Assembly: GCF_000183425.1 (NCBI RefSeq)
Contig: NC_014759.1
Span: 496,001-560,000, forward strand
DNA length: 64,000 bases
Direction: 5' to 3'
DNA from: Marivirga tractuosa DSM 4126
GTDB lineage: Bacteria > Bacteroidota > Bacteroidia > Cytophagales > Cyclobacteriaceae
Below the pieces are notes generated by a model, which saw nothing but the letters and a program-made list of their open reading frames with translations, made no database searches and was not told the origin of the DNA. Positions 38,501 through 48,261 of the stretch are shown piece after piece. Within the stretch, counting starts at the first letter, position 1; each line of letters starts with the position of its first letter. A program made the translations under genes and the position numbers.

Positions 38501-40093
38501 ACTTCTAACTACTCCCAATTCTGCTTCCTTGCGATCAGTGATATCCTGAAAACTGCCAATCAACTTAACGCATTTTCCTTGAATGTACTCGGGACTAGCT
38601 ATTACCCTGATCCATCGTTCTTTCTTGCTTCTAGAAACAATAATGGCTTCATAATCTAAATAAACTCCTTCATTGATACTTTTATAAATTTGATCTTTAA
38701 CATATGATTTATGGTCTTCATTATAAAAGTCAATAGCTCTTTCGATAGTTGGCTCAAAAGAATTTGGGTCCGTCTCGTGTAAATGGTGCACCTTTTCCGA
38801 CCAAAATAGATCGTCTTCAATCAGGTCATATTCCCAGCTTCCAACTTTGGCCAGATCACTTGCTTGCCTATTAAGCTGGCTCAATTTTTTCTCTTGGGTA
38901 ATATCTTTAGCAGAACAATAAATCAACCCTTCATTGATGTTTACTTTGCAATACCAACTCAACCACAATATTTCACCTGATTTTGTCAAAAAGCGTACTT
39001 CAAATCCAAAGTTTCTCTCACCTGCTTCTAGACGCCCCAATTCTTTATAGGCGATATGCAAGTCATTCGGGTGAATAAATTTCTCAAATCCCTGATATAA
39101 GATCTCTTCTTCTTCATAGCCTAAAAGCTCACAACCTGCTTGGTTAATGCGCAAGAATCTGCCTTCAAAATCTCCTACGCTCACGATATCAGGAATTGCC
39201 TCATATAAATGGCTTAATTCATTTTCTAGCCTTTTACGGTTGATTTCTGATCCTATAAAATGTTCAAGTTCTTCAAAAAGCTGGACGTATGTTTTCAAAT
39301 AATTCGCTTTGTTCTGAGTCCCTATCAGCAGCACTCCTACAATCTGATCATTGAAGCGTAGAGGAATGCCCAATGCAGTTTGAATTCCCGCCTTTTCTGC
39401 AGCCTTTTGCCGAACAAATTCAGATTTCTTGCTAATACCCTTCCAAAGCAATGTAGATTTTTTAGCCCATACATTACCCGATAGTCCTTCTCCAGGTTTG
39501 AAAGACCTTACATTTTCACAGGAGTCATAAAAATTTTTTGCCTGAGTAGAGGTAGCAATTTTTGCACTTAATTGAACAAGTGTATTTTCAATATTAGGCA
39601 GCCATAATTCCACAAAGTCAAACTGACCATACTCACACATGGTTTTGCATAAGGCTTTTGAAGCAGAAAACAGGTCACTTTCAGAGGAAAAATCCAAACT
39701 GATATCCGCCAATAATTCTTTTTGGAGTTCCTTCTGCTTTTGCTCTGTTACATCCTGACAAACCACTAGCATACATTGACGACCGTTGAAATCAACCTTG
39801 TGTCCGTTGACTTCCATTTGGATAAGAGTACCATCCTTTTTTTTATGGGTAAATATGCCGATATAGATATTTCCTTCTACTCTTTTTGTATTTAGAAGGG
39901 CCTTGATAAGCTTGGGAACTTCTTCTGGCGGTCGTAGGTCTTTTATAGTAAGTGCAAGGAATTCTTTTTGTGAATATCCATAGTGGTCAAGTGCTGCCTG
40001 ATTAACATCAAAAATCCGAAGATCTTCCAGATCATAAACCCATGACGGGAGCGGGTTGAAATAGAAAAAATTACTATAATCAGGCTTTTTCAT
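35549..40093 (-). CDS. Multi-PAS/GAF phytochrome-like histidine kinase
   Basis: A 1514-residue soluble kinase. Starting from the N terminus there is a PAS (about 5-120), a GAF domain (about 125-290, KPGEGLSGNVWAK), and then about eight further PAS/PAC units to residue 1290, several ending in the typical DITERK or DITDRK. The kinase core follows: HisKA with IASHDLQEPLRMVTSF near 1325 and HATPase with EDNGIGIEPKFF and GSGIGLAIAKKH. No membrane helix is visible, so signals are sensed in the cytosol. No bilin-binding Cys context was identified, so light sensing should not be assumed. It is followed by a translationally coupled membrane kinase and then an Rcp1-like regulator. Confidence 0.92.
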   Translation of the reverse strand: MKKPDYSNFFYFNPLPSWVYDLEDLRIFDVNQAALDHYGYSQKEFLALTIKDLRPPEEVPKLIKALLNTKRVEGNIYIGIFTHKKKDGTLIQMEVNGHKVDFNGRQCMLVVCQDVTEQKQKELQKELLADISLDFSSESDLFSASKALCKTMCEYGQFDFVELWLPNIENTLVQLSAKIATSTQAKNFYDSCENVRSFKPGEGLSGNVWAKKSTLLWKGISKKSEFVRQKAAEKAGIQTALGIPLRFNDQIVGVLLIGTQNKANYLKTYVQLFEELEHFIGSEINRKRLENELSHLYEAIPDIVSVGDFEGRFLRINQAGCELLGYEEEEILYQGFEKFIHPNDLHIAYKELGRLEAGERNFGFEVRFLTKSGEILWLSWYCKVNINEGLIYCSAKDITQEKKLSQLNRQASDLAKVGSWEYDLIEDDLFWSEKVHHLHETDPNSFEPTIERAIDFYNEDHKSYVKDQIYKSINEGVYLDYEAIIVSRSKKERWIRVIASPEYIQGKCVKLIGSFQDITDRKEAELGVVRSEEKFRTIFDIATLGIAQVDPLTGKISLANSYYEVITGYTIDELLNMSFVEFTHPDDRKKDWELFSKAAHGEGEYRNEKRYLKKDGTIVWVRLHVAFIRDEKGKPLKTVTICEDITDRKEAESRLQTLADNLPGVVFQYHLYADGTDALKAITKGAQEIWGFASDEVMDNNQLVWNQILLGGDMEYVQNSIHESVTSKSKWSAQWKYVMPNGELKTHLGYGSPAYLTDGTVVFNSVILDITAETKNEELLEQVSKMGKIGGWDLNLKTMTPYFSDQTFQIYELPPGKAPKVEKGIHFYAKEAQPIINKAVTEAIENHTPYNLELPFITAKGNKIWVKTSGKVDVIGGKARRLYGAIQDITEQKFAEQELKSVTERLQLATEAASIGIWDWDIVRNKLIWDDKMYEIFNINPSEFKGAYEAFEVMVHPDDIQQANKDVQNAIDGVSEFDSNFRIIWKDNSIHYLQANGLIERDKNGKAIRMVGTNWDITKEKIAKEQVELALQEKNNILESIGDAFFAVDRNWEITYWNKEAENVLGRKREEIVGKNLWDVYADAIDSDFYRHYHKAMETGEDVEFEEYYPTVNKWFTVSAYPSPEGLSIYFKDVTFKKEADLRLVQANERFEKVTEATSDAIWDWDILSDSFYRSDAIDRFFGEGTVKRLEEKEFWRDSFHQEDMKNVQESLQSALQDSSCKRWEMQYRIFNNKDEIVYVRDRALIVRNQQGEAIRMIGAMTDITERKNFEKQLIELNDSLKKHTHELELTNQELEQFAYIASHDLQEPLRMVTSFMDLLKRKYEDQLDDKALQYIGFATDGAKRMKTIILDLLDYSRAGKLNMSQVKVSTKKIVDDYKILRKKAISEKNVRLEVYNLPTVKSYPAPLTQTIHCLLDNAIKYSRKGVHPIIKIDAEDLDGFWQFKVEDNGIGIEPKFFEKIFIIFQRLHNRDEFSGSGIGLAIAKKHVESWGGTIRIESTIGEGSTFYFTIPKA

Positions 40094-40524
40094 GATAAAA
40101 TGGCAATTAATTCTGAAGTATTATCAAATATGTATATCTAATCAATGGTACCACAGATCAGTTGGAACTTTTAGTTCCTAAAATTTAAAATACGAAGTTT
40201 CAAGCAAAAATCTAAAATGTTTAAAGAACTTAAAATATACAGGCAGGAAATAATCATTATTTATGAAATATGACGTATTGAAAGTTTAAAGATATACTGG
40301 AGAGCCAGAATAAAAGCTTGACGGTATTAAAATTTGCCTCTAAATATTCTGAATTAAAAGCTCAAAAATAACTTGAACCTGCAAATAAGATTGATATCTT
40401 CTAACAACGATTAATAAATTTGATTTGCTTGCATTGCCAGCGTGTACTCAGTGAACACCTTAAAATATAAATCAAAAAAACCGGACACAATTAGTCCGGC
40501 CTTTCTGATTAATCAAAATAAGCA
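40094..40524. other. 431-bp intergenic region
   Basis: Non-coding. It should contain the promoter of the leftward multi-PAS kinase and, at 40481-40499, the terminator of the adhesin/PorP operon. No other structure is seen. Confidence 0.6.
40481..40499 (-). terminator. Rho-independent terminator after the PorP/SprF gene
   Basis: Stem ccggac/gtccgg with a 7-nt loop. On the minus strand seven T residues follow (a-run at 40474-40480). It lies 26 bp after the PorP/SprF stop. Confidence 0.8.
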
Positions 40525-41484
40525 TTACCACATACTTATGCCTGCTTTGTTGTAGTCAAACAACCTAATACCCAATACAACTTCGTGCGAGCCACTATTA
40601 TATTGAGAAACTTCTCCCCATTTGTATTCAAAAGCATACCCTATTTTGTATTTTTCTTTAAAATGAATACCTAACATGCTAACCAAAGTATTGTCATTTC
40701 TGTACGAAAGTCCAGCCCAAAGATTTCCTTGGTATTGAGAACGAACTCCCAATTCATAAAAAGTTGGCCTTGCTTGATCAATCCTAATAAATGTATTGGG
40801 AATGATGTCAAAGTCCTGGTTGATTTGGAATCGATAACCTCCCATGATATGATGCCTCCCTCTACTGATATTATTATTGGTGTCTTCATTCCCTCTTAAT
40901 TGCAATTCAGAGGCTTCCATTAAACTATAGGAAATATAATAATCAGACGAGTACAAAGAAATCCCAATATTGGTGTGTAAAAACGTGTTGGAATAACCGT
41001 TTTCCATCACCGATTGGTAAGTTTCGTCTGTTGACTCATCTTTCACCCATAAATCTGATAAATCAATTTTATTGTTGTAGAAACTTGGTGATAAACCCAG
41101 TGAAAAATAGGTCTCATTAAAAACTGGCACATGAACAGCATAAGTAAATGAAACTTCAGTTTGTCTGTAGTAGCCTTGATTTTGCAGAATGACAAAACCT
41201 CCAACACCATGCTTTAGGGATTGTGCAAAATCACTTCTCTCTTTATCTCCATCAAACTTAATGGTACTGTAAGCACTTACATAATTGGTTTGAGGTGCTT
41301 GTTGAAAACCAACCCATTGTTGACGGAAACCTGCATTAATATCCAGAAAGTCATTTACCCCCGCCAATGACGGATTGTATGCTGGTAAATTTTGAATATA
41401 TTGGCCCAAAAGCGGGTTAGTTTGTGCCTTTATCAAACCAATTGATAAAGCATGTATTATGATTATTATGATGATCTTTTTCAT
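40525..41484 (-). CDS. PorP/SprF family type IX secretion-associated outer-membrane protein
   Basis: A 319-residue outer-membrane beta-barrel of the PorP/SprF family. A signal peptide (ALSIGLIKAQ) is followed by the family opening NPLLGQYIQNLPAYNPSLAG and the GFRQQWVGFQQAPQT block. SprF paralogues are usually encoded beside very large secreted proteins with a type B C-terminal domain and are needed to secrete or retain them. Exactly that arrangement is seen here: the gene lies 36 bp after the giant adhesin gene on the same strand and ends at a clear terminator, so it is very likely the dedicated partner of that adhesin. Confidence 0.92.
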   Translation of the reverse strand: MKKIIIIIIIHALSIGLIKAQTNPLLGQYIQNLPAYNPSLAGVNDFLDINAGFRQQWVGFQQAPQTNYVSAYSTIKFDGDKERSDFAQSLKHGVGGFVILQNQGYYRQTEVSFTYAVHVPVFNETYFSLGLSPSFYNNKIDLSDLWVKDESTDETYQSVMENGYSNTFLHTNIGISLYSSDYYISYSLMEASELQLRGNEDTNNNISRGRHHIMGGYRFQINQDFDIIPNTFIRIDQARPTFYELGVRSQYQGNLWAGLSYRNDNTLVSMLGIHFKEKYKIGYAFEYKWGEVSQYNSGSHEVVLGIRLFDYNKAGISMW

Positions 41485-41520
41485 ATCCTTATTTTTTTAT
41501 CTCTACTATTGATTTATGGA

Positions 41521-44500
41521 TTATTTAATGATCATTACACTGCCTTTGTAAACTTTTCCAGTGTTGTCATTAAGCTGAATGATGTAGTAATAATTACCAA
41601 TAGACATTAATTTTCCATTGTAGTAACCATCCCATTGTCGCGTATATCCAGTATTTCTGAATACTTCGATGCCATCACTGTTATAAATTCTGATGGTACT
41701 ATTTGGATAATTACCCATTCTGTCAATTTCCCAGGTATCATTACTTCCGTCACCATTAGGTGTGAAAGCAGTTGGAATACTTAGTTCGACCTCCATATCA
41801 GCCGAAACAGTGATATTGAAACTAGCTTCAAATGCGTTTCCTCCACTATCTTCTGTTCTTACTAGAATTTTAAGCGAGCTATTATAGTCAAAATCTAAAT
41901 TTTTAGTGGTGAATAATTCATCCCCAACAATTTCAAAGTAATCGTTGTCATCATGACCTTCTCCACTAACCAATTTATATGTGAAATGATCGATCAGGTC
42001 CGCATCATCCGTTGTAAAATATCCTACCGCTGTTCCGCTTTGATCCGCTTCATTTAGTTGCTTATTACTTAAGCTTAAAGATGTTGGTAGGTTATCATTC
42101 ACATTTTGAATTGTAATATCAATCTCTCTGACGTCACTAGTGTTAGTACCATCCGAAACAGTAATACCCAAAGTGAACTGACTAATTGTTTCATAATCTA
42201 GCGCATCGGAATTATTTATTACAAGCAAACCAGAATTCTCATTTATGTTAAAGGCATTCTGATCATTGCCTGAAATAATTGCCCACTCAGTCAATTCAGT
42301 ATTTCCGTCTAAATCACTAGCTGTAATAATCCCCAACTCAGTACCATTAGGTTTATTTTCTGGAATTGAAAAGCTAATATTATCCTCGATTGTAGGCGCT
42401 ACATCGTTCAAATCAGTTAATTGAATGGTAATCTCTGTTTCCCGGCTTTCTAATTCACCATCTGTTACTTTCATAGTCAAAGTAAAACCAACTCTAGTCT
42501 CAAAATCCAAGGCAGCGCTATTTTTCACACTCAAGACACCCGTAGTTTGGTCTACTTTGAATGCTTCATCTGTATTGCCGCCCAATATTTCCCAGTTCCC
42601 AAGTACCGTAGCAGCATCTTGATCTGCAGCCAATATCTGACCAACAGAAGTGCCGTTTGATAAATTCTCATCAATCGTGAAGCTTTGATTTTCTGCAATT
42701 TCAGGTGCATTATCATTGATATTCAAAATATTGATTGTTACTCCCGCACTAAATTCATGCATCCCATCACTCGCTATTACTTCCACCATGAATTGCGTCT
42801 TCTTTTCTGCATCTAGCAAAGCAGAATCCAATACTTTGATAATTCCATTGCTCGAATCAATTTCAAAAGCCTCTTCACCTTCTTCGTTGGTCAAACTCCA
42901 GATAAGTTGGGTCATACCATCAGCATCTATGGCTTCAACAGTACCTACTAAGCTGTTTTTCACTGAATTCTCATTTATGCTGAAAATTTGATTAGCTGCT
43001 ATAACTGGTACATTATCATTCAAGTTATTGATATTAACTAGCACATCATTTGTTGCTGAAGTGTTTGCACCATCCTGAACAGTTACAGTCAAGGTATAAG
43101 CACCTACTGCTTCATAATCCAAGTCTGTAGTTTTTACTGAAATCTCTCCTGTATTCGCATCAATTTGGAATGCTTCGTTTGTATTTCCAGCAGTGATGGT
43201 CCAGTTTTCATAGGTAGTCGCTCCGTCTGCATCGCTTACTGAAAGAATACCTACTATAGTGTTTTGAACACTGTTTTCATCAATATCGAAGGACTGATTT
43301 GTTGCGATTACTGGTGCATTGTCGTTTAGATTGTTAATATCAATTGTTAAATCAACAGATGCAGAAGTGTTTGCTTCGTCTTCAACTGTTAAAGTTAAAG
43401 TATAAGCACCTACTGCTTCATAATCCAAATCAGTAGTCTTTACTGAGATTTCCCCTGTATTTGCATCAATTTGGAATGCTTCGTTCGTATTTCCTGCTGT
43501 AATAGTCCAATTCTCATAAGTGGTTGCACCGTCTGCATCGCTTACTGCAACAAAACCTACTACTGCATTTTGCGCACTGTTCTCATCAATATCGAATGAC
43601 TGATTAGCTGCAATCACTGGAGCATTGTCATTTAGATTATTGATATCGATTGTAACATCTAACTCATCGGAAGTATTGGCTCCATCTTCTACTTTTACTG
43701 TTAAAGTGTAGGCTGCCACTGCTTCAAAGTCTAAGTCTTCGGTTTTTATAGAGATCTCTCCTGAATTAGCATCAATCTGGAAAGCCTCATTGGTATTTCC
43801 AGCTGTTATCGCCCAGTTCTGATAAGTAGTAGCACCATCTGCATCGCTTACTGCAACAGTACCTACTGCTGCATTTTGCGCACTGTTTTCATCAATATTG
43901 AATGACTGATTCGCAGCGATTACAGGTGCATTGTCATTCAGATTGTTGATGGTTATGGTCAAGTCAACGGCTGAAGAAGTGTTAGCTCCATCTTGAACAG
44001 TTACAGTCAAAGTATAAGCACCTACTGCTTCATAGTCCAAGTCTGTAGTCTTTACTGAAATCTCTCCTGAATTGGCATCGATCTGAAATGCTTCGTTCGT
44101 ATTTCCTGCTGTTATCGCCCAGTTCTGATAAGTAGTAGCACCATCTGCATCGCTTACTGCAACAGTACCTACTACTGTACTTTGAGAACTATTCTCATTA
44201 ATATTGAATGATTGATTCGCAGCGATTACAGGTGCATTGTCATTCAGATTGTTGATGGCTATGGTCAAATCAACAGCGGAAGAAGTATTCGCTCCATCTT
44301 CAACACTTACAGTCAAAGTATAAGAACCTACTGCTTCATAGTCCAAATCAGTCGTTTGTACTGAAATCTCTCCAGTATTCGCATCGATCTGGAATGCTTC
44401 GTTTGTATTTCCGGCAGTGATAGCCCAGTTTTCAAAAGTGGTTGCACCGTCTGCATCGCTTACTGAAACGCTACCCACTACAGTATTTTGAGCACTGTTC

Positions 44501-47500
44501 TCATCTATATCAAAGGACTGATTTGCTGCAATTATTGGTGCATTATCATTTAGGTTGTTAACATCAATTGTCAAATCAACCGCAGAGGAAGTGTTCGCTC
44601 CATCTTGAACTGTCAAAGTTAAAGTATATGCATCTACAGTTTCATAGTCCAAATCAGTAGTTTGTACCGAAATCTCTCCTGTATTCGCATCAATCTGGAA
44701 TGCTTCGTTCGTATTTCCATCCGTGATGCTCCAGTTTTCATAAGTAGTACTGCCATCTGCATCACTTACGGAAACACTGCCGACTACTGTGTTTTGACCA
44801 CTATTTTCATCAGTATCGAAGGACTGATTTGTTGCGATTACTGGTGCATTGTCGTTTAGATTGTTAACATCAATGGTTAAATCAACAGATGCAGAAGCGT
44901 TTGCTCCGTCTTCAACTGTTAAAGTTAAAGTATAAGCACCTACTGCTTCATAATCCAAATCAGTAGTATTTACCAAAATCTCGCCAGTAGCAGCATCTAT
45001 TTGGAAAGCCTCGTTGGTGTTTCCAGCAGTGATTGTCCAATTCCCATAAGTAGTTGCACCATCAGCATCACTTACTTCAACTATACCTACTACTGTACTT
45101 TGAGAACTATTCTCATTAATATTGAATGATTGATTTGCAGCAATTACTGGAGCATTGTCATTCAAATTATTGATAGTGATTGTCAAATCAACTGATGCTG
45201 AAGTGTTGGCTCCATCCTGAACTGTTACAGTTAAAGTATAAGCACCTACTGCTTCAAAGTCCAAGTCAGTAGTTTGTACTGAAATCTCTCCTGTATTCGC
45301 ATTGATTTGGAATGCTTCGTTTGTATTTCCTGCCGTGATGGTCCAATTCTCATAAGTCGTGGCTCCGTCTGCATCGCTCACTGAAATAGTACCTACTACT
45401 GTGTTTTGAGTACTGTTCTCATCAATACTGAATGATTGGTCTGCAGCGATTACTGGCGCATTATCGTTAAGGTTATTTACGCCAATTACTAAAGCTTTTT
45501 CAAAACTTGCTCCATATTCATCTTCAGCACTAATTCTGACTGATAAACTGGACTTATTTTCATAATCTAAAATGCTTGCCGTAACTAATTTACTATCTAC
45601 AATAGAAAACAAATTATTATCAGTATCACCATCACCATTTATCAATGTAAAACTAATATCCATTCCCTCCTCAATTCCACTTAATTCTAGTAAAAACAAG
45701 ACAGTACCTGATGCACTATTTTCGTCAATACTGTTTACAGACATAGTGAGATCTGCCTCTTGATTGAATGAAATAACTCGGCTATGCTGAATAGTAGGTG
45801 AAACTTCATTATCGTAACCTCCATATTCTACAACAAAACCATTTAGAGAATATCCGCCCGGTAGATCATTCCACTTACCATTCTGAGTGGAATATAATTG
45901 CATATAATGCTCTCCAGAAGAATTATTAGGTTCATTAGGATTCCAATTCATAAGAGCACCATCCACTGCTACGGGCGAACCATTGCCACTTGAAATGGCC
46001 GTTCCCTTTTCAGGCCCTGTCACCCAGTACCAATTTCCTTCGGCACTTGCTTGATTTGCATAAAGGATAGATCCAGCAGCAGCATTGATATAGTTGTAGT
46101 CATCTGAACCACCAACCCATCCATCGCTTGCCAATTTCTCTTCAATGAAATCATTTTCTTCTTGAGAATTAACAGTTGCTAAATAACCTTGCATACCTAA
46201 AAATGTCATACCCTCAGCAGCTGTTTTCGCTTGAGCCCATGTTTTATTACCTGTTATGTATTGATAGAAATGATCCTTTCCATCCACTTTAAGGCTAATA
46301 CCGTTCTCTAAAATGAAAGAGATTGTTCGATCATCGGTATTTGAAGATGTTGAAGAAAACATCACATTTCTAAATATCTCTTGCCATACTGCTGTGCTTG
46401 CGGTACCTGTGAAATTCAAACTACCGCTATTCGTATCGAAGCTAGCTGATATTCCTGATGGCAATTCAATACCTGTTTTAAGCTGATCACCTTGTTGATA
46501 TCCTGCATCAATATAAACTTTTGGATTTGTTATTTCCCCACTACCTGCAATGGTGATTGTCTGATCAACTTTGCTATTAATAGCATAAAGACTACTTTTT
46601 GAATTGCTCGAACCTGCAACTTCATAAGGAAATTCCACAGTTACCGTGAGCTTCGCTCTGCCAGATTCACATCCATTCACAGTTTGACTAACCCAATATT
46701 CCGTTACTCCTACATTATTCGTTTGAGGAGTGATTTCATGTACTATACCGGCACCACCTGTTGCTGCATCATAATATGTTAAATTTTGACCAGTAATGTG
46801 TGTACTTAAAGCTGAGGCAGTTTCTTCCAGAATGTAAGTAACATCCGTAGTTAGAGGTGCATTTACAAAATTGATGCTTAAAGTTGCATTTTCAGAAGTT
46901 GAAGAAGTATTACATGAGGTAGAATTGATAACACATCTGTATAAGTAACCATCCATTCCAACGGTTGCACCCGTGATATTCAATGTGCTACTTGTCACAT
47001 TATTGTAAATGTCATCATTTGCTAAATCCACAAATCCTGACCCTTCATTTACTTGCCATTGATAAGATAATCCTCCACCGGTTGCAGTCACACTAAAAGC
47101 TGTATTTTCTAAATCGCAGATGGTAGAATTGGAAGGCTGTGATTGAATTTCTGGATCATAACTCAAATCCTGAAAATCCTTTATGCCATCTTCATCACAA
47201 TCGGGGTCTACAGTATTCTCACTATCAGTTACTCCATCATTATTAGAATCAAGATCTCGGTAATCAGGGGTTCCATCTCCATCAGTATCTTTACTAGCAT
47301 CTGAAGTCGCTATTTCATCTCCATTAGTAATACCATCTCCATCACAATCTAAGTCGGGATCTAAAGGCATCGCAGAAATTAAAGGCGAATAAACGTAAAA
47401 ATACGTACCCGATACATTTTGTAAGTAATAAGTTCTTACATAATGATCTTTGAATTCGTTTGCAGGGTCCACATTTACCGTATAATTGAAGGCCTCGTTT

Positions 47501-48261
47501 TCGAAATCTGTTGCATTACCGTTCCATAATGATTGTTTCGTAACATCTGCATCATCAACTGAAGGTAACTCATTAGTCAAAGAATAAACCAATCCATATT
47601 CTTCTACACAAGTTTGAGTTAAACTTGCATCAATTTCTAAAGTCTCCCCACAAGTGCTTTGCGTGGTAAGAGAACCAATGAAATTGGTTGGTGTGTAATT
47701 TAAATCAAAAGGATTAGTATATCCTATGGGACTTTCAACCATAGATGATGTAGAGGTTGAAGATTTGTATACCCCAGGAGAAAGAGGCTTGATGGGAGCG
47801 ACTAATGCTTCATACCAAGTACTTGAATAACTACCAGCGTCAATCGCAACATCTATTGAATAGTTTTTCCCAAAGTTTTTATTGCTGTTAAGCCAATTCA
47901 AAACTTCAGCTTGAGTAGCTGCATTATTTGCAAATCCATTAGCCGACATTGACTTGTCCGTGAGGTTAATCCAATTAGTAAATCTTTGAAAGTCGCCATT
48001 AGAAGTGGTAAATCCTGCAGCATTAGTATAGGCGTAAGTTTGTCCATTTACATTGAATACTCCGTCTTGATCATAGTCGATATAAAGACCAGCTCTAGCC
48101 GAACTAGAAATGGAGCCTGCACTTCCATTATTGTGATAATGAAATACGATAGCGTACCAGTGGCCACATCCATCATTGGCAATCCATACACCACCAGAAT
48201 GGGCTTGCACGCCTACCCAAGAAAGGATTAGAATAATTGTGAATAGTAATTTGTTTTTCAT
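41521..48261 (-). CDS. Giant cadherin-repeat adhesin with C-type lectin domain and type B T9SS sorting domain
   Basis: A 2246-residue secreted cell-surface protein. After a signal peptide (MKNKLLFTIILILSWVGVQA) come a 280-residue N-terminal domain, thrombospondin type 3-like Ca-binding repeats (about 305-365, DCDGDGITNGDE, DTDGDGTPDYRDLDSNNDG), an Ig-like segment, a C-type-lectin-like domain (about 665-825, WAQAKTAAEG to WNPNEPNNSSGEHY), and about twelve cadherin-like domains (from about 830). Eight of these (about 43015-45480) are nearly identical units of about 102 residues with NLNDNAPVIA and DADG motifs. The C terminus (VELSIPTAFTPNGDGSNDTW onward) is the gliding-motility-associated type B sorting domain. 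Role: calcium-stiffened adhesion or gliding surface filament, by inference. The partner PorP/SprF gene follows. Confidence 0.93.
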   Translation of the reverse strand: MKNKLLFTIILILSWVGVQAHSGGVWIANDGCGHWYAIVFHYHNNGSAGSISSSARAGLYIDYDQDGVFNVNGQTYAYTNAAGFTTSNGDFQRFTNWINLTDKSMSANGFANNAATQAEVLNWLNSNKNFGKNYSIDVAIDAGSYSSTWYEALVAPIKPLSPGVYKSSTSTSSMVESPIGYTNPFDLNYTPTNFIGSLTTQSTCGETLEIDASLTQTCVEEYGLVYSLTNELPSVDDADVTKQSLWNGNATDFENEAFNYTVNVDPANEFKDHYVRTYYLQNVSGTYFYVYSPLISAMPLDPDLDCDGDGITNGDEIATSDASKDTDGDGTPDYRDLDSNNDGVTDSENTVDPDCDEDGIKDFQDLSYDPEIQSQPSNSTICDLENTAFSVTATGGGLSYQWQVNEGSGFVDLANDDIYNNVTSSTLNITGATVGMDGYLYRCVINSTSCNTSSTSENATLSINFVNAPLTTDVTYILEETASALSTHITGQNLTYYDAATGGAGIVHEITPQTNNVGVTEYWVSQTVNGCESGRAKLTVTVEFPYEVAGSSNSKSSLYAINSKVDQTITIAGSGEITNPKVYIDAGYQQGDQLKTGIELPSGISASFDTNSGSLNFTGTASTAVWQEIFRNVMFSSTSSNTDDRTISFILENGISLKVDGKDHFYQYITGNKTWAQAKTAAEGMTFLGMQGYLATVNSQEENDFIEEKLASDGWVGGSDDYNYINAAAGSILYANQASAEGNWYWVTGPEKGTAISSGNGSPVAVDGALMNWNPNEPNNSSGEHYMQLYSTQNGKWNDLPGGYSLNGFVVEYGGYDNEVSPTIQHSRVISFNQEADLTMSVNSIDENSASGTVLFLLELSGIEEGMDISFTLINGDGDTDNNLFSIVDSKLVTASILDYENKSSLSVRISAEDEYGASFEKALVIGVNNLNDNAPVIAADQSFSIDENSTQNTVVGTISVSDADGATTYENWTITAGNTNEAFQINANTGEISVQTTDLDFEAVGAYTLTVTVQDGANTSASVDLTITINNLNDNAPVIAANQSFNINENSSQSTVVGIVEVSDADGATTYGNWTITAGNTNEAFQIDAATGEILVNTTDLDYEAVGAYTLTLTVEDGANASASVDLTIDVNNLNDNAPVIATNQSFDTDENSGQNTVVGSVSVSDADGSTTYENWSITDGNTNEAFQIDANTGEISVQTTDLDYETVDAYTLTLTVQDGANTSSAVDLTIDVNNLNDNAPIIAANQSFDIDENSAQNTVVGSVSVSDADGATTFENWAITAGNTNEAFQIDANTGEISVQTTDLDYEAVGSYTLTVSVEDGANTSSAVDLTIAINNLNDNAPVIAANQSFNINENSSQSTVVGTVAVSDADGATTYQNWAITAGNTNEAFQIDANSGEISVKTTDLDYEAVGAYTLTVTVQDGANTSSAVDLTITINNLNDNAPVIAANQSFNIDENSAQNAAVGTVAVSDADGATTYQNWAITAGNTNEAFQIDANSGEISIKTEDLDFEAVAAYTLTVKVEDGANTSDELDVTIDINNLNDNAPVIAANQSFDIDENSAQNAVVGFVAVSDADGATTYENWTITAGNTNEAFQIDANTGEISVKTTDLDYEAVGAYTLTLTVEDEANTSASVDLTIDINNLNDNAPVIATNQSFDIDENSVQNTIVGILSVSDADGATTYENWTITAGNTNEAFQIDANTGEISVKTTDLDYEAVGAYTLTVTVQDGANTSATNDVLVNINNLNDNVPVIAANQIFSINENSVKNSLVGTVEAIDADGMTQLIWSLTNEEGEEAFEIDSSNGIIKVLDSALLDAEKKTQFMVEVIASDGMHEFSAGVTINILNINDNAPEIAENQSFTIDENLSNGTSVGQILAADQDAATVLGNWEILGGNTDEAFKVDQTTGVLSVKNSAALDFETRVGFTLTMKVTDGELESRETEITIQLTDLNDVAPTIEDNISFSIPENKPNGTELGIITASDLDGNTELTEWAIISGNDQNAFNINENSGLLVINNSDALDYETISQFTLGITVSDGTNTSDVREIDITIQNVNDNLPTSLSLSNKQLNEADQSGTAVGYFTTDDADLIDHFTYKLVSGEGHDDNDYFEIVGDELFTTKNLDFDYNSSLKILVRTEDSGGNAFEASFNITVSADMEVELSIPTAFTPNGDGSNDTWEIDRMGNYPNSTIRIYNSDGIEVFRNTGYTRQWDGYYNGKLMSIGNYYYIIQLNDNTGKVYKGSVMIIK
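43015..45480 (-). repeat. Eight tandem about 306-bp near-identical coding repeats
   Basis: The stretch encodes eight consecutive cadherin-like units of 102 residues, each opening NLNDNAPVIA (variants with PII or IAT) and containing GNTNEAFQI and YTLTVTV. Similarity is high at the DNA level too, so the number of units can change by recombination and short-read assembly may collapse them. The units that follow toward the C terminus are clearly diverged. Confidence 0.9.

Noticed and set aside
35549..40093. Naming the multi-PAS kinase a bacteriophytochrome
   Set aside because: The GAF domain lacks an identified chromophore-binding context and there is no PHY domain; only the kinase core is of the phytochrome-like type.
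43015..45480. Regularly spaced near-identical units that might suggest a CRISPR-like or satellite array
   Set aside because: The period is about 306 bp, the units are entirely coding and in frame, and they translate as cadherin-like domains of one protein.
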